Positions 1-7,012 of a stretch of DNA of 9,289 nucleotides are shown here, in pieces (the first letter of the stretch is position 1; each line of letters opens with the position of its first letter). This stretch comes from an uncultured Acetatifactor sp. GTDB lineage: Bacteria; Bacillota; Clostridia; Lachnospirales; Lachnospiraceae. The translations under genes and the position numbers were made by a program. The notes under the pieces are model-generated. The model was not told the DNA's origin. It did no database searches and worked only from the letters and a program-made list of their open reading frames with translations. Where the stretch lies: contig CAJUGT010000149.1 in the NCBI GenBank assembly GCA_910586435.1, positions 1 to 9,289 of the forward strand. The letters are read 5' to 3'.

Positions 1-250
1 CATAAGTACTGTGCCTAAGCTTTTGTAAGCGGTGGATTCCGTCTCCGGTCTAAGAGCGCCCTCAGGTGCTTTCACGGAGCTTCCCCCAATCCAGCCGCCT
101 GTTATTTGGCAAGTCAAAGCCAGTATGAATGCTGTCAAGCTTGCGGAAATACAGGAGTCCGGGGCATGGGGGGCTGTGAAAGCACCTGAGGGCGTCCTTA
201 GACCGGAGATGAAATCCAGCATTTACGGAGGCTTGGGCACAGTACTTTTG
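1..250. repeat. Long imperfect palindrome able to fold into a ~250-nt hairpin
   Basis: Bases 1-75 are complementary to 176-250 without any gap. I count 63 Watson-Crick pairs and 7 G-U pairs out of 75 in a + strand transcript. Perfect runs are 57-75 with 194-176 and 42-54 with 209-197. The stem can continue through 78-85/168-175, then 98-107/147-155 (one bulge), 109-113/140-144, and a terminal hairpin 121-125/130-134 closing a TGAA loop at 126-129. The whole stretch therefore behaves as one long rod. Small open reading frames cross it, but they have no recognisable domain, are explained by the palindrome, and have no good ribosome binding site. It may be a structured RNA or a dispersed repeat; I do not recognise a named family. 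The left end may extend beyond the window. Confidence 0.8.
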
Positions 251-325
251 TGCCCTAGCCGAAGTTAATGCTTAGTTCATCGGAGGCGTTGCCCGAGCCG
301 AGCAGACCCCCATGCCCCGGACTCC
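154..325. repeat. Second long inverted repeat, overlapping and competing with the first
   Basis: Bases 154-172 (GGAGTCCGGGGCATGGGGG) are perfectly complementary to 307-325, and after one mismatch pairing continues at 174-176/303-305. Further in, 208-213 pairs with 276-281, 218-223 with 267-272, 230-233 with 257-260 and 235-241 with 249-255, closing a 7-base loop at 242-248. This gives a second rod centred near 240-245. It uses bases 154-250, which also form the right arm of the 1-250 hairpin, so both folds cannot exist fully at once. No T-run follows, so it is not a standard terminator. Confidence 0.75.
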
Positions 326-417
326 GTCCCTTTGCGGACCAGAAAGTGCTAATATCCCACAGGAGAGCTTCGGGGGCCAAGTGGTTATGGGGTGAAACAA
401 AAATTCGGAAATTTTCA
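326..417. other. Non-coding spacer between palindromic element and promoter
   Basis: I see no gene here. A short hairpin is possible at 326-339 (GTCC, six-base loop, GGAC). From about 395 the composition turns A/T rich. AAAATT (400-405) and AATTTT (410-415) form a small inverted repeat around CGGA just upstream of the -35 box. Its place and A/T tracts fit an UP element that would strengthen the promoter, but this is inference. Confidence 0.4.
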
Positions 418-446
418 TTGACAAACAGTATACTCCCGGTTATAAT
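418..446 (+). promoter_or_regulatory. Perfect-consensus SigA promoter for yceD-rpmF
   Basis: TTGACA at 418-423 and TATAAT at 441-446 are both exact consensus matches, separated by the optimal 17 bases. Transcription should begin near 452-454, leaving a 5' leader of about 37 bases before the yceD ATG at 490. The promoter position also shows that an open reading frame running upstream from yceD to base 268 is not the real coding start. A/T tracts directly upstream may add strength. Confidence 0.88.
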
Positions 447-489
447 GGAAAAGTATGTAAATGGAAAGAATTATTCCAAGGGAGTCACT

Positions 490-1008
490 ATGTTAATTAA
501 CTTATCTGATATTATGGCATCCGAAGGCGGAAAAATCAAAAGAGAACTGATTCCGGAGATGACTTTTTTTCAGAAGGGACAGGAAAACTTTGAGATTACC
601 GATAAATCACCCATTGCCTTCTGTTTTACGAACGTGGAGAAAGGCAAGGTAAGAGTGACAGGCAATGCCAGACTTACCTTTAAGGCACATTGCGACCGCT
701 GCCTGGAAGAAGTACCGGTGGTACTTGCGCTGGATTTTAACAGACTGGTCACTTCGCCGGAAACGGAAGATGAAGAAGCGGATGACCTGGGGTTTATGGA
801 AGGGTATCAGTTAGACGTAGAGGCTTTTATGCGCAATGAAATCCTGCTGAACTGGCCTGCAAAGATTCTGTGCGATGAAAATTGTAAGGGGATATGCCCC
901 AAATGCGGGCAGAATCTGAATATAAGGGACTGCGGGTGCGATACTTTTGTCCCCGACCCCCGTATGGCAGTCATACAGGACATTTTCCAGGCCGGTCAGT
1001 CGAACTGA
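490..1008 (+). CDS. yceD: YceD / DUF177 family protein, 23S rRNA accumulation
   Basis: The 172-residue product belongs to the DUF177 (YceD) family, cytosolic proteins linked to 23S rRNA accumulation and ribosome assembly and typically encoded just before rpmF, as here. Visible features are the central CDRC motif (Cys68, Cys71) followed by an acidic stretch (residues 90-99), and a C-terminal cysteine cluster with the pattern C-x3-C-x3-C-x2-C plus a CGC (Cys128, 132, 136, 139, 148, 150), typical of Firmicute members and suggestive of metal binding. The chosen ATG has AAGGGAG at 478-484, five bases upstream, and lies downstream of the promoter. The reading frame stays open upstream to 268, but that part lies in and before the promoter and the palindromic element, so it is not counted. 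The exact biochemical activity is unknown. Confidence 0.9.
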   Translation: MLINLSDIMASEGGKIKRELIPEMTFFQKGQENFEITDKSPIAFCFTNVEKGKVRVTGNARLTFKAHCDRCLEEVPVVLALDFNRLVTSPETEDEEADDLGFMEGYQLDVEAFMRNEILLNWPAKILCDENCKGICPKCGQNLNIRDCGCDTFVPDPRMAVIQDIFQAGQSN

Positions 1009-1065
1009 AAAATGTCAGGTATAATCAAAAAAGTATCCGTCTGGGTAAATAAGGAGGTGTAAATA

Positions 1066-1248
1066 ATGTCTATTTGTCCTAAGAATAAATCTTCTAAGAG
1101 CAGAAGGGATAAGAGGAGAGCAAACTGGAAAATGAGTGCTCCCACTCTGGTAAAATGCAGCAAATGCGGCGCTCTTATGACACCCCATAGGGTTTGCAAA
1201 GCTTGTGGTTCTTACAACAAGAAGCAGATTGTCAGTGTTGGTGAATAA
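1066..1248 (+). CDS. rpmF: 50S ribosomal protein L32
   Basis: This 60-residue basic protein is bacterial ribosomal protein L32 (bL32), a structural part of the large subunit. The N-terminus (ICPKNKSSKSRRDKRRANWK) is the classic L32 signature. A zinc ribbon follows with Cys31, Cys34, Cys44 and Cys47, so this is the zinc-binding form. It starts from ATG behind a near-perfect site, AAGGAGG at 1051-1057. It lies 57 bases after yceD and is presumably cotranscribed with it; a hairpin with a T-run closes the unit downstream. The length is normal for the family. Confidence 0.97.
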   Translation: MSICPKNKSSKSRRDKRRANWKMSAPTLVKCSKCGALMTPHRVCKACGSYNKKQIVSVGE

Positions 1249-1258
1249 GATGCGGCAA

Positions 1259-1309
1259 GGGCGTTCAAGAATGTGGCGGATTTTTCCCCGTTCTTAAGGA
1301 CGCCTTTTT
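1259..1309 (+). terminator. Likely intrinsic terminator after rpmF
   Basis: GGCGT at 1260-1264 pairs with ACGCC at 1300-1304, and AAGAA at 1267-1271 pairs with TTCTT at 1291-1295. A small internal loop lies between the two helices, and the second closes a loop of about 19 bases. Five T residues (1305-1309) follow the stem directly. The large loop and interrupted stem make it weaker than an ideal terminator, so some read-through into plsX is possible. Confidence 0.65.
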
Positions 1310-1323
1310 CATGTAAAAAATCC

Positions 1324-1352
1324 TTGATTTTTCGGCAAGGTTACATTATAGT
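1324..1352 (+). promoter_or_regulatory. Likely SigA promoter for the plsX operon
   Basis: TTGATT (1324-1329, four of six consensus bases) and TATAGT (1347-1352, five of six) are spaced by 17 bases, giving a start near 1358-1360 and a leader of about 37 bases to the plsX ATG. It lies directly after the rpmF terminator, as expected for a separate unit. Two inverted repeats overlap the -35 region: AAAAAT/ATTTTT at 1316-1321/1327-1332 and CCTTG/CAAGG at 1322-1326/1336-1340. They could be an operator, but neither matches the FapR or FabT sites I know. Confidence 0.55.
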
Positions 1353-1395
1353 AAAGGGAAGAAGAGCATTCTAAGGGAAAGTCAGGAGAAAATAA

Positions 1396-2400
1396 ATGTC
1401 TGAATTGGTTAAGGTGGCAGTGGATGCCATGGGCGGTGACAATGCGCCGGCGGAAATTGTAAAAGGCGCCGTAAACGCCGTTGGCGCTGATTCAAGGGTA
1501 AAGGTATTCCTCGTCGGAAAGGAACCTGTTATCAAAGAAGAATTGAAGAAATATACCTGTGACACAACTCGGCTTGAAATTGTCCATGCCGGGGAAGTCA
1601 TTGAGACAGGTGAGCCACCTGTTATGGCGATTCGTCAGAAAAAAGATTCCTCCATTGTAAAGTGCATGTATCTGGTCAAAGATGGGCAGTGCGACGCTCT
1701 TGTTTCCGCCGGAAGCACCGGGGCGATATTGGTGGGCGGACAAGTTATCGTAGGCCGGATTAAGGGAATCGAACGTCCGCCCCTTGCTCCGATTATTCCC
1801 AATGTAAACGGTATCAGCCTTTTGCTTGACTGTGGAGCAAATGTGGACGCAAAGCCATCTCAGCTGGTACAGTTTGCCAGAATGGGAAGCATTTATATGG
1901 AGAGCGTCATCGGAGTCAAGAACCCAAAAGTGGGGCTGGTAAATATAGGTGTGGAAGAGGAGAAAGGCAATGGGCTGACCAAAGAGACTTATCCTCTGCT
2001 GAAGGAATGCAAAGAGATTCATTTTATCGGCAATGTGGAAGCAAGAGATATTCCTATGGGAGTGGCTGACGTATTGGTTTGTGAAGCCTTTGCGGGCAAC
2101 ATTGTGCTGAAGATGCTGGAAGGGGTCAGTGATGCCCTCATTGGCAAAATCAAAGCAGGTATGATGTCCAGTCTGAGGAGCAAACTGGGCGCCCTGCTGG
2201 TAAAGCCTGCATTAAAACGGACGCTGAAAAGCTTTAGCACGGAAGAGTATGGCGGCGCGCCCTTACTTGGATTAAACGGGCTTGTTGTGAAGACACATGG
2301 AAGCAGCAAAGCAATTGAAATACAGAATTCTATTCTTCAATGCATTGCATTCAAAGAACAGAATATAAATCAAAAAATAAAGGAACAAATTGTTCCCTAA
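1396..2400 (+). CDS. plsX: Phosphate acyltransferase PlsX
   Basis: The 334-residue product is PlsX, which converts acyl-ACP and phosphate to acyl-phosphate, the acyl donor used by PlsY in the first step of phosphatidic acid synthesis. It is a peripheral membrane enzyme in Firmicutes. Family hallmarks are the N-terminal VAVDAMGGDNAP (residues 7-18), the conserved SAGSTGA (104-110), the NVDAKPSQL segment, and CEAFAGN (229-235). The length is typical. It starts from ATG with AGGAG at 1384-1388, seven bases upstream. It is followed by acpP after 19 bases, so the enzyme and the carrier protein that delivers its substrate are made together. Expression probably comes from the promoter at 1324-1352. 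Confidence 0.96.
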   Translation: MSELVKVAVDAMGGDNAPAEIVKGAVNAVGADSRVKVFLVGKEPVIKEELKKYTCDTTRLEIVHAGEVIETGEPPVMAIRQKKDSSIVKCMYLVKDGQCDALVSAGSTGAILVGGQVIVGRIKGIERPPLAPIIPNVNGISLLLDCGANVDAKPSQLVQFARMGSIYMESVIGVKNPKVGLVNIGVEEEKGNGLTKETYPLLKECKEIHFIGNVEARDIPMGVADVLVCEAFAGNIVLKMLEGVSDALIGKIKAGMMSSLRSKLGALLVKPALKRTLKSFSTEEYGGAPLLGLNGLVVKTHGSSKAIEIQNSILQCIAFKEQNINQKIKEQIVP

Positions 2401-2419
2401 AAGGAAAGGAGGAAGCAGC

Positions 2420-2650
2420 ATGGAATTTGAAAAATTGAAAAAAGTAATCGCGGAAGTTCTGAATGTAGATCCGGATGAGATTACGATGGAAACCACTTTT
2501 TTAGATGACCTGGGAGCAGATTCTCTGGATGTATTCCAGATTGTAATGGGCATTGAAGAAGAGTTTGGTATTGAGATTCCCGCTGAGAAGGCAGAGAAAA
2601 TTTCGACAGTGGAAGAAGCCGTAGAATTGATCAAAGGTGCATTGAATTAA
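2420..2650 (+). CDS. acpP: Acyl carrier protein
   Basis: This 76-residue, very acidic protein is the acyl carrier protein of type II fatty acid synthesis, which carries growing acyl chains on a phosphopantetheine arm. The attachment site is Ser35 in LGADSLD (31-37), followed by the acidic recognition helix containing EEEFGIEIP (46-54). The start is placed at the ATG preceded by AAAGGAGG (2405-2412, seven bases away) rather than at an in-frame ATG at 2390, which overlaps the plsX end and would add a ten-residue extension foreign to ACPs. No dedicated fatty acid synthase genes adjoin it here. A primary-metabolism ACP is much more likely than a polyketide carrier, given the plsX neighbour. Confidence 0.95.
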   Translation: MEFEKLKKVIAEVLNVDPDEITMETTFLDDLGADSLDVFQIVMGIEEEFGIEIPAEKAEKISTVEEAVELIKGALN

Positions 2651-2677
2651 AACCTTGCATAAATAAGATTTCATAGA

Positions 2678-2701
2678 GAGCAGTCCGGTTTGTGGCTGCT
2701 C
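2678..2701 (+). other. Hairpin in the acpP-rnc gap
   Basis: GAGCAG (2678-2683) pairs with CTGCTC (2696-2701), and a T-G and a C-G pair extend the stem inward, giving about eight pairs with an eight-base loop. What follows (ATTTGCGTT) is only weakly T-rich, so this is at best a partial terminator. It may instead be a processing or mRNA-stability element between acpP and rnc. The rest of the 102-base gap shows nothing else clear. Confidence 0.4.
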
Positions 2702-2752
2702 ATTTGCGTTATACTTACCATTTGAAGGCGAAAAGAGGGAGGGATTGAGGCA

Positions 2753-3469
2753 TTGCAGACAAAGTATTTTACATTAAATCTGTTGGAAGAAAGGATTGGG
2801 TATCATTTTCAAAATCCTGCCCTGTTGAAACAGGCCATGACTCATAGTTCTTTTACCAATGAGCAGCGTATCCGTAAGTTGGAGAATTACGAACGGCTGG
2901 AATTTTTGGGAGACGCCGTGTTGGAATTGGTATCCAGCGAATTTCTTTTTCGGGAACACATGGATATGCCTGAAGGAGAACTGACCAAAATGAGAGCGTC
3001 CATGGTCTGTGAGCCTTCCCTTGCTTTTTGCGCGAAAGATTTGGAGCTGGGAGAATTTATGCTTTTGGGAAAAGGGGAGGAAAATACGGGAGGACGAACC
3101 CGGGACAGTCTTACCTGTGATGTCATGGAAGCGGTCATTGGCGCTATTTATTTGGATGGCGGCATGGAACAGGCAAAAAAGTTTATCAATCGCTTTATCC
3201 TGTCCGACTTGGAAGATAAGCAGTTATTTTATGACAGCAAAAGTAATTTGCAGGAACTCATACAGGGAAAACTGAAGAAGGAATACAGTTATGAACTATT
3301 GGAGATGAGCGGACCTGAACATGACAAGATATTCCATGTGTCGGTGCAGATGGAAGGCGAGATCCTGGGTAAGGGAGAAGGCAAGACGAAAAAAGCGGCG
3401 GAGCAGCAGGCTGCATATAAAGCTTTACTGCTTTTGAGGGATAGAGGATATGTATTTAAAAAGTATTGA
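2753..3469 (+). CDS. rnc: Ribonuclease III
   Basis: The 238-residue product is RNase III, the double-strand-specific endoribonuclease that matures rRNA and trims structured mRNAs. The RNase III domain holds the signature ERLEFLGDAVL (47-57) with Glu50 and Asp54, and the second metal-binding pair Asp123 and Glu126 in DVMEAVIGAIYLDGG. A double-stranded RNA-binding domain covers about 162-231, with the GKGEGKTKKAAEQQAA loop and helix near its end. The start is TTG, chosen because no ATG or GTG gives a full domain: the first in-frame ATG falls inside the conserved AMTHSS segment. A purine-rich GAGGGAGGG (2735-2743) precedes the TTG by nine bases. Codon 11 (TTG) is a less likely alternative start. 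The gene overlaps the start of smc by 20 bases. Confidence 0.95.
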   Translation: MQTKYFTLNLLEERIGYHFQNPALLKQAMTHSSFTNEQRIRKLENYERLEFLGDAVLELVSSEFLFREHMDMPEGELTKMRASMVCEPSLAFCAKDLELGEFMLLGKGEENTGGRTRDSLTCDVMEAVIGAIYLDGGMEQAKKFINRFILSDLEDKQLFYDSKSNLQELIQGKLKKEYSYELLEMSGPEHDKIFHVSVQMEGEILGKGEGKTKKAAEQQAAYKALLLLRDRGYVFKKY

Positions 3470-6400
3470 AGTACAGGGCTTTAAATCCTTTGCCAACAAG
3501 ATTAACTTCCAGTTCCACAACGGTATCACAGGAATTGTGGGACCTAACGGAAGCGGAAAAAGCAATGTGGCCGACGCGGTTCGCTGGGTGTTGGGAGAAC
3601 AGCGTGTGAAGCAGCTGCGGGGGGCCAGTATGCAGGATGTCATTTTCTCGGGCACAGAGAATAGAAAGCCATTAAGCTATGCCTATGTTGCCATTACTTT
3701 GGACAACTCGGATCATCAGCTTGCCATAGATTTTCAGGAAGTAACTGTGGCCAGGCGCATTTACCGTTCCGGAGAAAGCGAATATCTGATGAATGGCAGT
3801 CCCTGTAGACTGAAGGATGTCAATGAACTTTTTTATGATACCGGTATCGGCAAAGAAGGATATTCCATTATCGGACAGGGACAGATTGATAAAATACTGA
3901 GCGGCAAGCCGGAGGAACGCAGGGAATTATTTGACGAGGCTGCGGGAATTGTCAAATTCAAACGCAGAAAGGCAGCGGCACAGACAAAACTGGAAAATGA
4001 GAAACAGAATTTGGTTCGTGTAAACGATATTCTTTCTGAGCTGGAAAAACAGCTGGGGCCTTTGGAGCGGCAGTCCGAAACTGCCAGAATTTATCTGCGT
4101 AAAAAGGAAGCATTGAAAAATTTGGATGTGAACGTATTCTTGCTGGAAAACGCGCATCTGAGAGAACAGCTTCAGGTAGCGGAGGCAAAATACGGCATTG
4201 CAAATGGTGAATTGTCCGAGGCCAGTGCCGGATATGAGGGAATGAAAGAAGAATATGATCGGATTCAAAAGGAATTGGAAGTTCTGGAAGAAACCATTGA
4301 ACAGACCAGAAACAACCTTGCGGAATCCGGTATGACACGAGGAAAGCTGGAAGGAGAGCGGGATGTTCTGAAGGAACAGATTAACTCCGCTAAGGGAAGT
4401 GAAACACATCTAAGTCACCGCCGCAATGCTTTGGAGGAAGAGATAGAGGGTAAGGAGCGGGACAAAGAAAATATTATAAATGAGAAAATTTCTACGGATG
4501 CCCAGGTGCGGGAAATTACAGCGGCGGCTGAAGAGGCAAAGGAAAAACTGAAATGTGTCCAGAAAAAGATTGCCGAACTGAATAGCGAAATTGAAGCGGG
4601 AAAAAATACCATTATAGGGGAACTGAACAAGCGTGCCACCATTAAATCCAAAATGGGACGATTTGACACCATGATGGAGCAAGTCAATATACGCCGGGCG
4701 GAATTAAATTCAAGGCTTCTTCGGGCCAAATCCGATGAGGTGGCCAGAGAGGAAACCATTCGGAAATTGGAGGCAGTTTTTGAAAGTGTTACAACGGATA
4801 TTGGTGTTTTGAGAGAACGTGAGAGAGCCGTGGAGAAGGAACTGGAAAATATCCGAAAGGAATTGACACAAAAGGACGCCGGACTGCGGGAGAAACAAAG
4901 CGCTTTTCATCGGGAAAATTCCAAATTAGAGGCTCTGTCCAACCTGACCGAGCGATATGAAGGATACGGCGGAAGCGTCAAAAAGGTTATGGAACAGAAG
5001 GAGAATAGAAAGGGTATCATTGGCGTCGTAGCGGATATTATTAAGGTGGAGAAGAAGTATGAAGTTGCCATTGAAACCGCTCTTGGAGGCAATATTCAAA
5101 ATATTGTCACCAATGACGAAAATACCGCCAAAGAGATGATTTCCTTTTTAAAGGCCGGAAAACTGGGACGTGCGACCTTTTTGCCTCTGACAAGCATCAC
5201 AAATTCTCAAAGGTTCAAAAATACCGAGGTACTTTCAGAAAAAGGCGTAATCGGTATGGCGGATGAACTTGTGCAGGTTGAGGAACGTTACAGGGATGTG
5301 GCAAGGGCATTGCTGGGACGTATTGTCGTAACGGACCATGTGGACAATGCCATTGCGCTGGCCGGAAAATACAAGCATAGCCTTCGCATTGTGACACTGG
5401 AAGGGGAGCAGCTGGTACCGGGAGGAGCCATCAGCGGCGGCGCATATAAAAACAACAGTAATCTTCTGGGCAGGCGCCGTGAATTGGAAGAGCTGGAGAA
5501 AAATGTCAGGAATCTGAAAGGTTCCATTGAGGAAATCAATGGTGAAATAGACGATACAAAGGCAAGGCGCAATAAACTGCGTGTGGATGGGGAGACATTA
5601 AAAAACGAAATTCAACGCAAATCCATAGAACAAAATACGGCCAGATTGAACATCACCCAGACCCGGGAACGTATGGAAGAAGAAGTGCAGGGTGCGGCGT
5701 CCCTGAGGTTAGAAGAGAAAGAAATAGAAAATAAGACATTTGAGATACGAAAGGAAAAAGAGGAAGTAATCAGGGAACTTGGCGTAAGCGAGGAACTTGA
5801 GAAAGGAATTCAGGAAGACATTGCCAGGTTCCAGGAGGAACTAAATCAAATGCGCCAAGAGGAGACGAACGCTGCGGCCCATGTATCAGAATGGGATCTG
5901 AAAGTGGAGAAAATGCGTCAGGCCATGGATTTTAAGCAGGCCAATGTGGATCGTATTGATGGGGAACTGGCAAGAGCGCAGGCGGAATTGGCAGAAGTTC
6001 TGGGGGCATTGGAAGAAAATGCCCTGGAGGCGGAGCGAAAGAGAAAGAATGTTGTGGAGATTGAGGCATCCATCGCAGCATCCATAGAAGCAGGGAAAGC
6101 TGCGGAGGTAAGGCTGAAAGAGGACATGGACCGAAAAGAAGGATTGGCCGGCAAGCAGAAAAGCTTCTTTGAGAGGCGGGAGGAGCTTTCGGAAAAGGTA
6201 TCCGTCCTGGATAAAGAAGTATACAGGTTACATGCACAAAAAGAGAGACTGGAGGAATCCATGGAATCCCAGATTAATTATATGTGGGACGAATATGAGA
6301 TTACTTTAAGTGCCGCAGCTTCTCTCAGGGATGAAGCTCTGACGGATCTGGCAATGATGAAAAAGGAGATTTCTTCCCTGAAGGACGAAATAAGGAAGTT

Positions 6401-7010
6401 GGGAGACGTAAACGTGAACGCCATAGAGGATTATAAAAATCTGCTGGATCGTTTTACCTTTATGAAGACCCAACACGATGATCTGGTGGAAGCTGAGAAA
6501 ACCCTGGAAGGAATTATTCAGGAGCTTGACAGCGCTATGAGGAAACAGTTCACTGAAAAATTTGCGGAGATAACCCGGGAATTTGATAAAGTGTTCAAGG
6601 AACTGTTCGGAGGAGGCAAAGGAACCCTGGAACTGATAGAGGAGGAAGATATTCTGGAAGCCGGCATCCGAATCATTGCCCAGCCGCCTGGGAAGAAATT
6701 ACAGAATATGATGCAGTTGTCCGGCGGTGAAAAGGCGTTGACCGCCATATCATTGTTATTTGCCATACAGAACTTAAAGCCATCCCCTTTTTGTCTGCTG
6801 GATGAAATTGAGGCGGCGTTGGACGATTCCAATGTGGGTAGATTTGCGAAATATTTACATAAGCTGACAAAGAATACCCAATTCATTGTCATTACACACC
6901 GAAGAGGCACCATGGAGCAGGTGGACAGGCTCTATGGTATCACAATGCAGGAAAAAGGTGTTTCCACACTGGTAAGTGTCAATTTGATAGACAAGGATCT
7001 GGATGAGTAA
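3450..7010 (+). CDS. smc: Chromosome partition protein SMC
   Basis: The 1186-residue product is the bacterial SMC ATPase, which with ScpA and ScpB forms the condensin complex that loops and segregates the chromosome. The order is classic: N-terminal ATPase half with Walker A GPNGSGKSN (31-39); first coiled coil (about 165-500); hinge dimerisation domain (about 505-665, including ERYEGYGG at 501-508 and GGAISGG near 658-664); second coiled coil (about 670-1020); and C-terminal half with the ABC signature LSGGEKA (1090-1096), Walker B ending in LLDE (1116-1119) and the D-loop LDD (1124-1126). The length is normal and no break is seen. The ATG lies inside the end of rnc, with GAGGG at 3436-3440, which suggests coupled translation. 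scpA and scpB are not in this window. Confidence 0.97.
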   Translation: MYLKSIEVQGFKSFANKINFQFHNGITGIVGPNGSGKSNVADAVRWVLGEQRVKQLRGASMQDVIFSGTENRKPLSYAYVAITLDNSDHQLAIDFQEVTVARRIYRSGESEYLMNGSPCRLKDVNELFYDTGIGKEGYSIIGQGQIDKILSGKPEERRELFDEAAGIVKFKRRKAAAQTKLENEKQNLVRVNDILSELEKQLGPLERQSETARIYLRKKEALKNLDVNVFLLENAHLREQLQVAEAKYGIANGELSEASAGYEGMKEEYDRIQKELEVLEETIEQTRNNLAESGMTRGKLEGERDVLKEQINSAKGSETHLSHRRNALEEEIEGKERDKENIINEKISTDAQVREITAAAEEAKEKLKCVQKKIAELNSEIEAGKNTIIGELNKRATIKSKMGRFDTMMEQVNIRRAELNSRLLRAKSDEVAREETIRKLEAVFESVTTDIGVLRERERAVEKELENIRKELTQKDAGLREKQSAFHRENSKLEALSNLTERYEGYGGSVKKVMEQKENRKGIIGVVADIIKVEKKYEVAIETALGGNIQNIVTNDENTAKEMISFLKAGKLGRATFLPLTSITNSQRFKNTEVLSEKGVIGMADELVQVEERYRDVARALLGRIVVTDHVDNAIALAGKYKHSLRIVTLEGEQLVPGGAISGGAYKNNSNLLGRRRELEELEKNVRNLKGSIEEINGEIDDTKARRNKLRVDGETLKNEIQRKSIEQNTARLNITQTRERMEEEVQGAASLRLEEKEIENKTFEIRKEKEEVIRELGVSEELEKGIQEDIARFQEELNQMRQEETNAAAHVSEWDLKVEKMRQAMDFKQANVDRIDGELARAQAELAEVLGALEENALEAERKRKNVVEIEASIAASIEAGKAAEVRLKEDMDRKEGLAGKQKSFFERREELSEKVSVLDKEVYRLHAQKERLEESMESQINYMWDEYEITLSAAASLRDEALTDLAMMKKEISSLKDEIRKLGDVNVNAIEDYKNLLDRFTFMKTQHDDLVEAEKTLEGIIQELDSAMRKQFTEKFAEITREFDKVFKELFGGGKGTLELIEEEDILEAGIRIIAQPPGKKLQNMMQLSGGEKALTAISLLFAIQNLKPSPFCLLDEIEAALDDSNVGRFAKYLHKLTKNTQFIVITHRRGTMEQVDRLYGITMQEKGVSTLVSVNLIDKDLDE

Positions 7011-7012
7011 TC

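Noticed and set aside
32..268. Open frame of 78 codons on the + strand
   Set aside because: It covers both arms of the 1-250 palindrome, lacks a ribosome binding site, has no recognisable domain, and its composition follows from the inverted repeat.
1..325. Inverted repeats as an SRP RNA, RNase P RNA, tmRNA or CRISPR array
   Set aside because: None of the conserved cores I know for these RNAs is visible, and there are no regularly spaced direct repeats.
268..489. In-frame upstream extension of yceD
   Set aside because: It runs through the palindromic element and the consensus promoter at 418-446; the expected transcript starts after it, and the ATG at 490 has a good ribosome binding site and fits the family's N-terminus.
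1020..1025. Perfect TATAAT between yceD and rpmF
   Set aside because: No acceptable -35 box lies 16-18 bases upstream (CAGTCG at 17) and there is no extended -10 TGn, so an internal rpmF promoter is not supported.
1492..2022. Long minus-strand open frame of 176 codons inside plsX
   Set aside because: It is antisense to a clearly conserved gene, shows no domain, and is a shadow of plsX codon use; the same holds for minus-strand frames in smc, ftsY and ilvA.
2710..2715. TATACT as a -10 box for rnc
   Set aside because: The sequence at the matching -35 position (GGTTTG) is poor, so an own promoter for rnc is not supported beyond chance.
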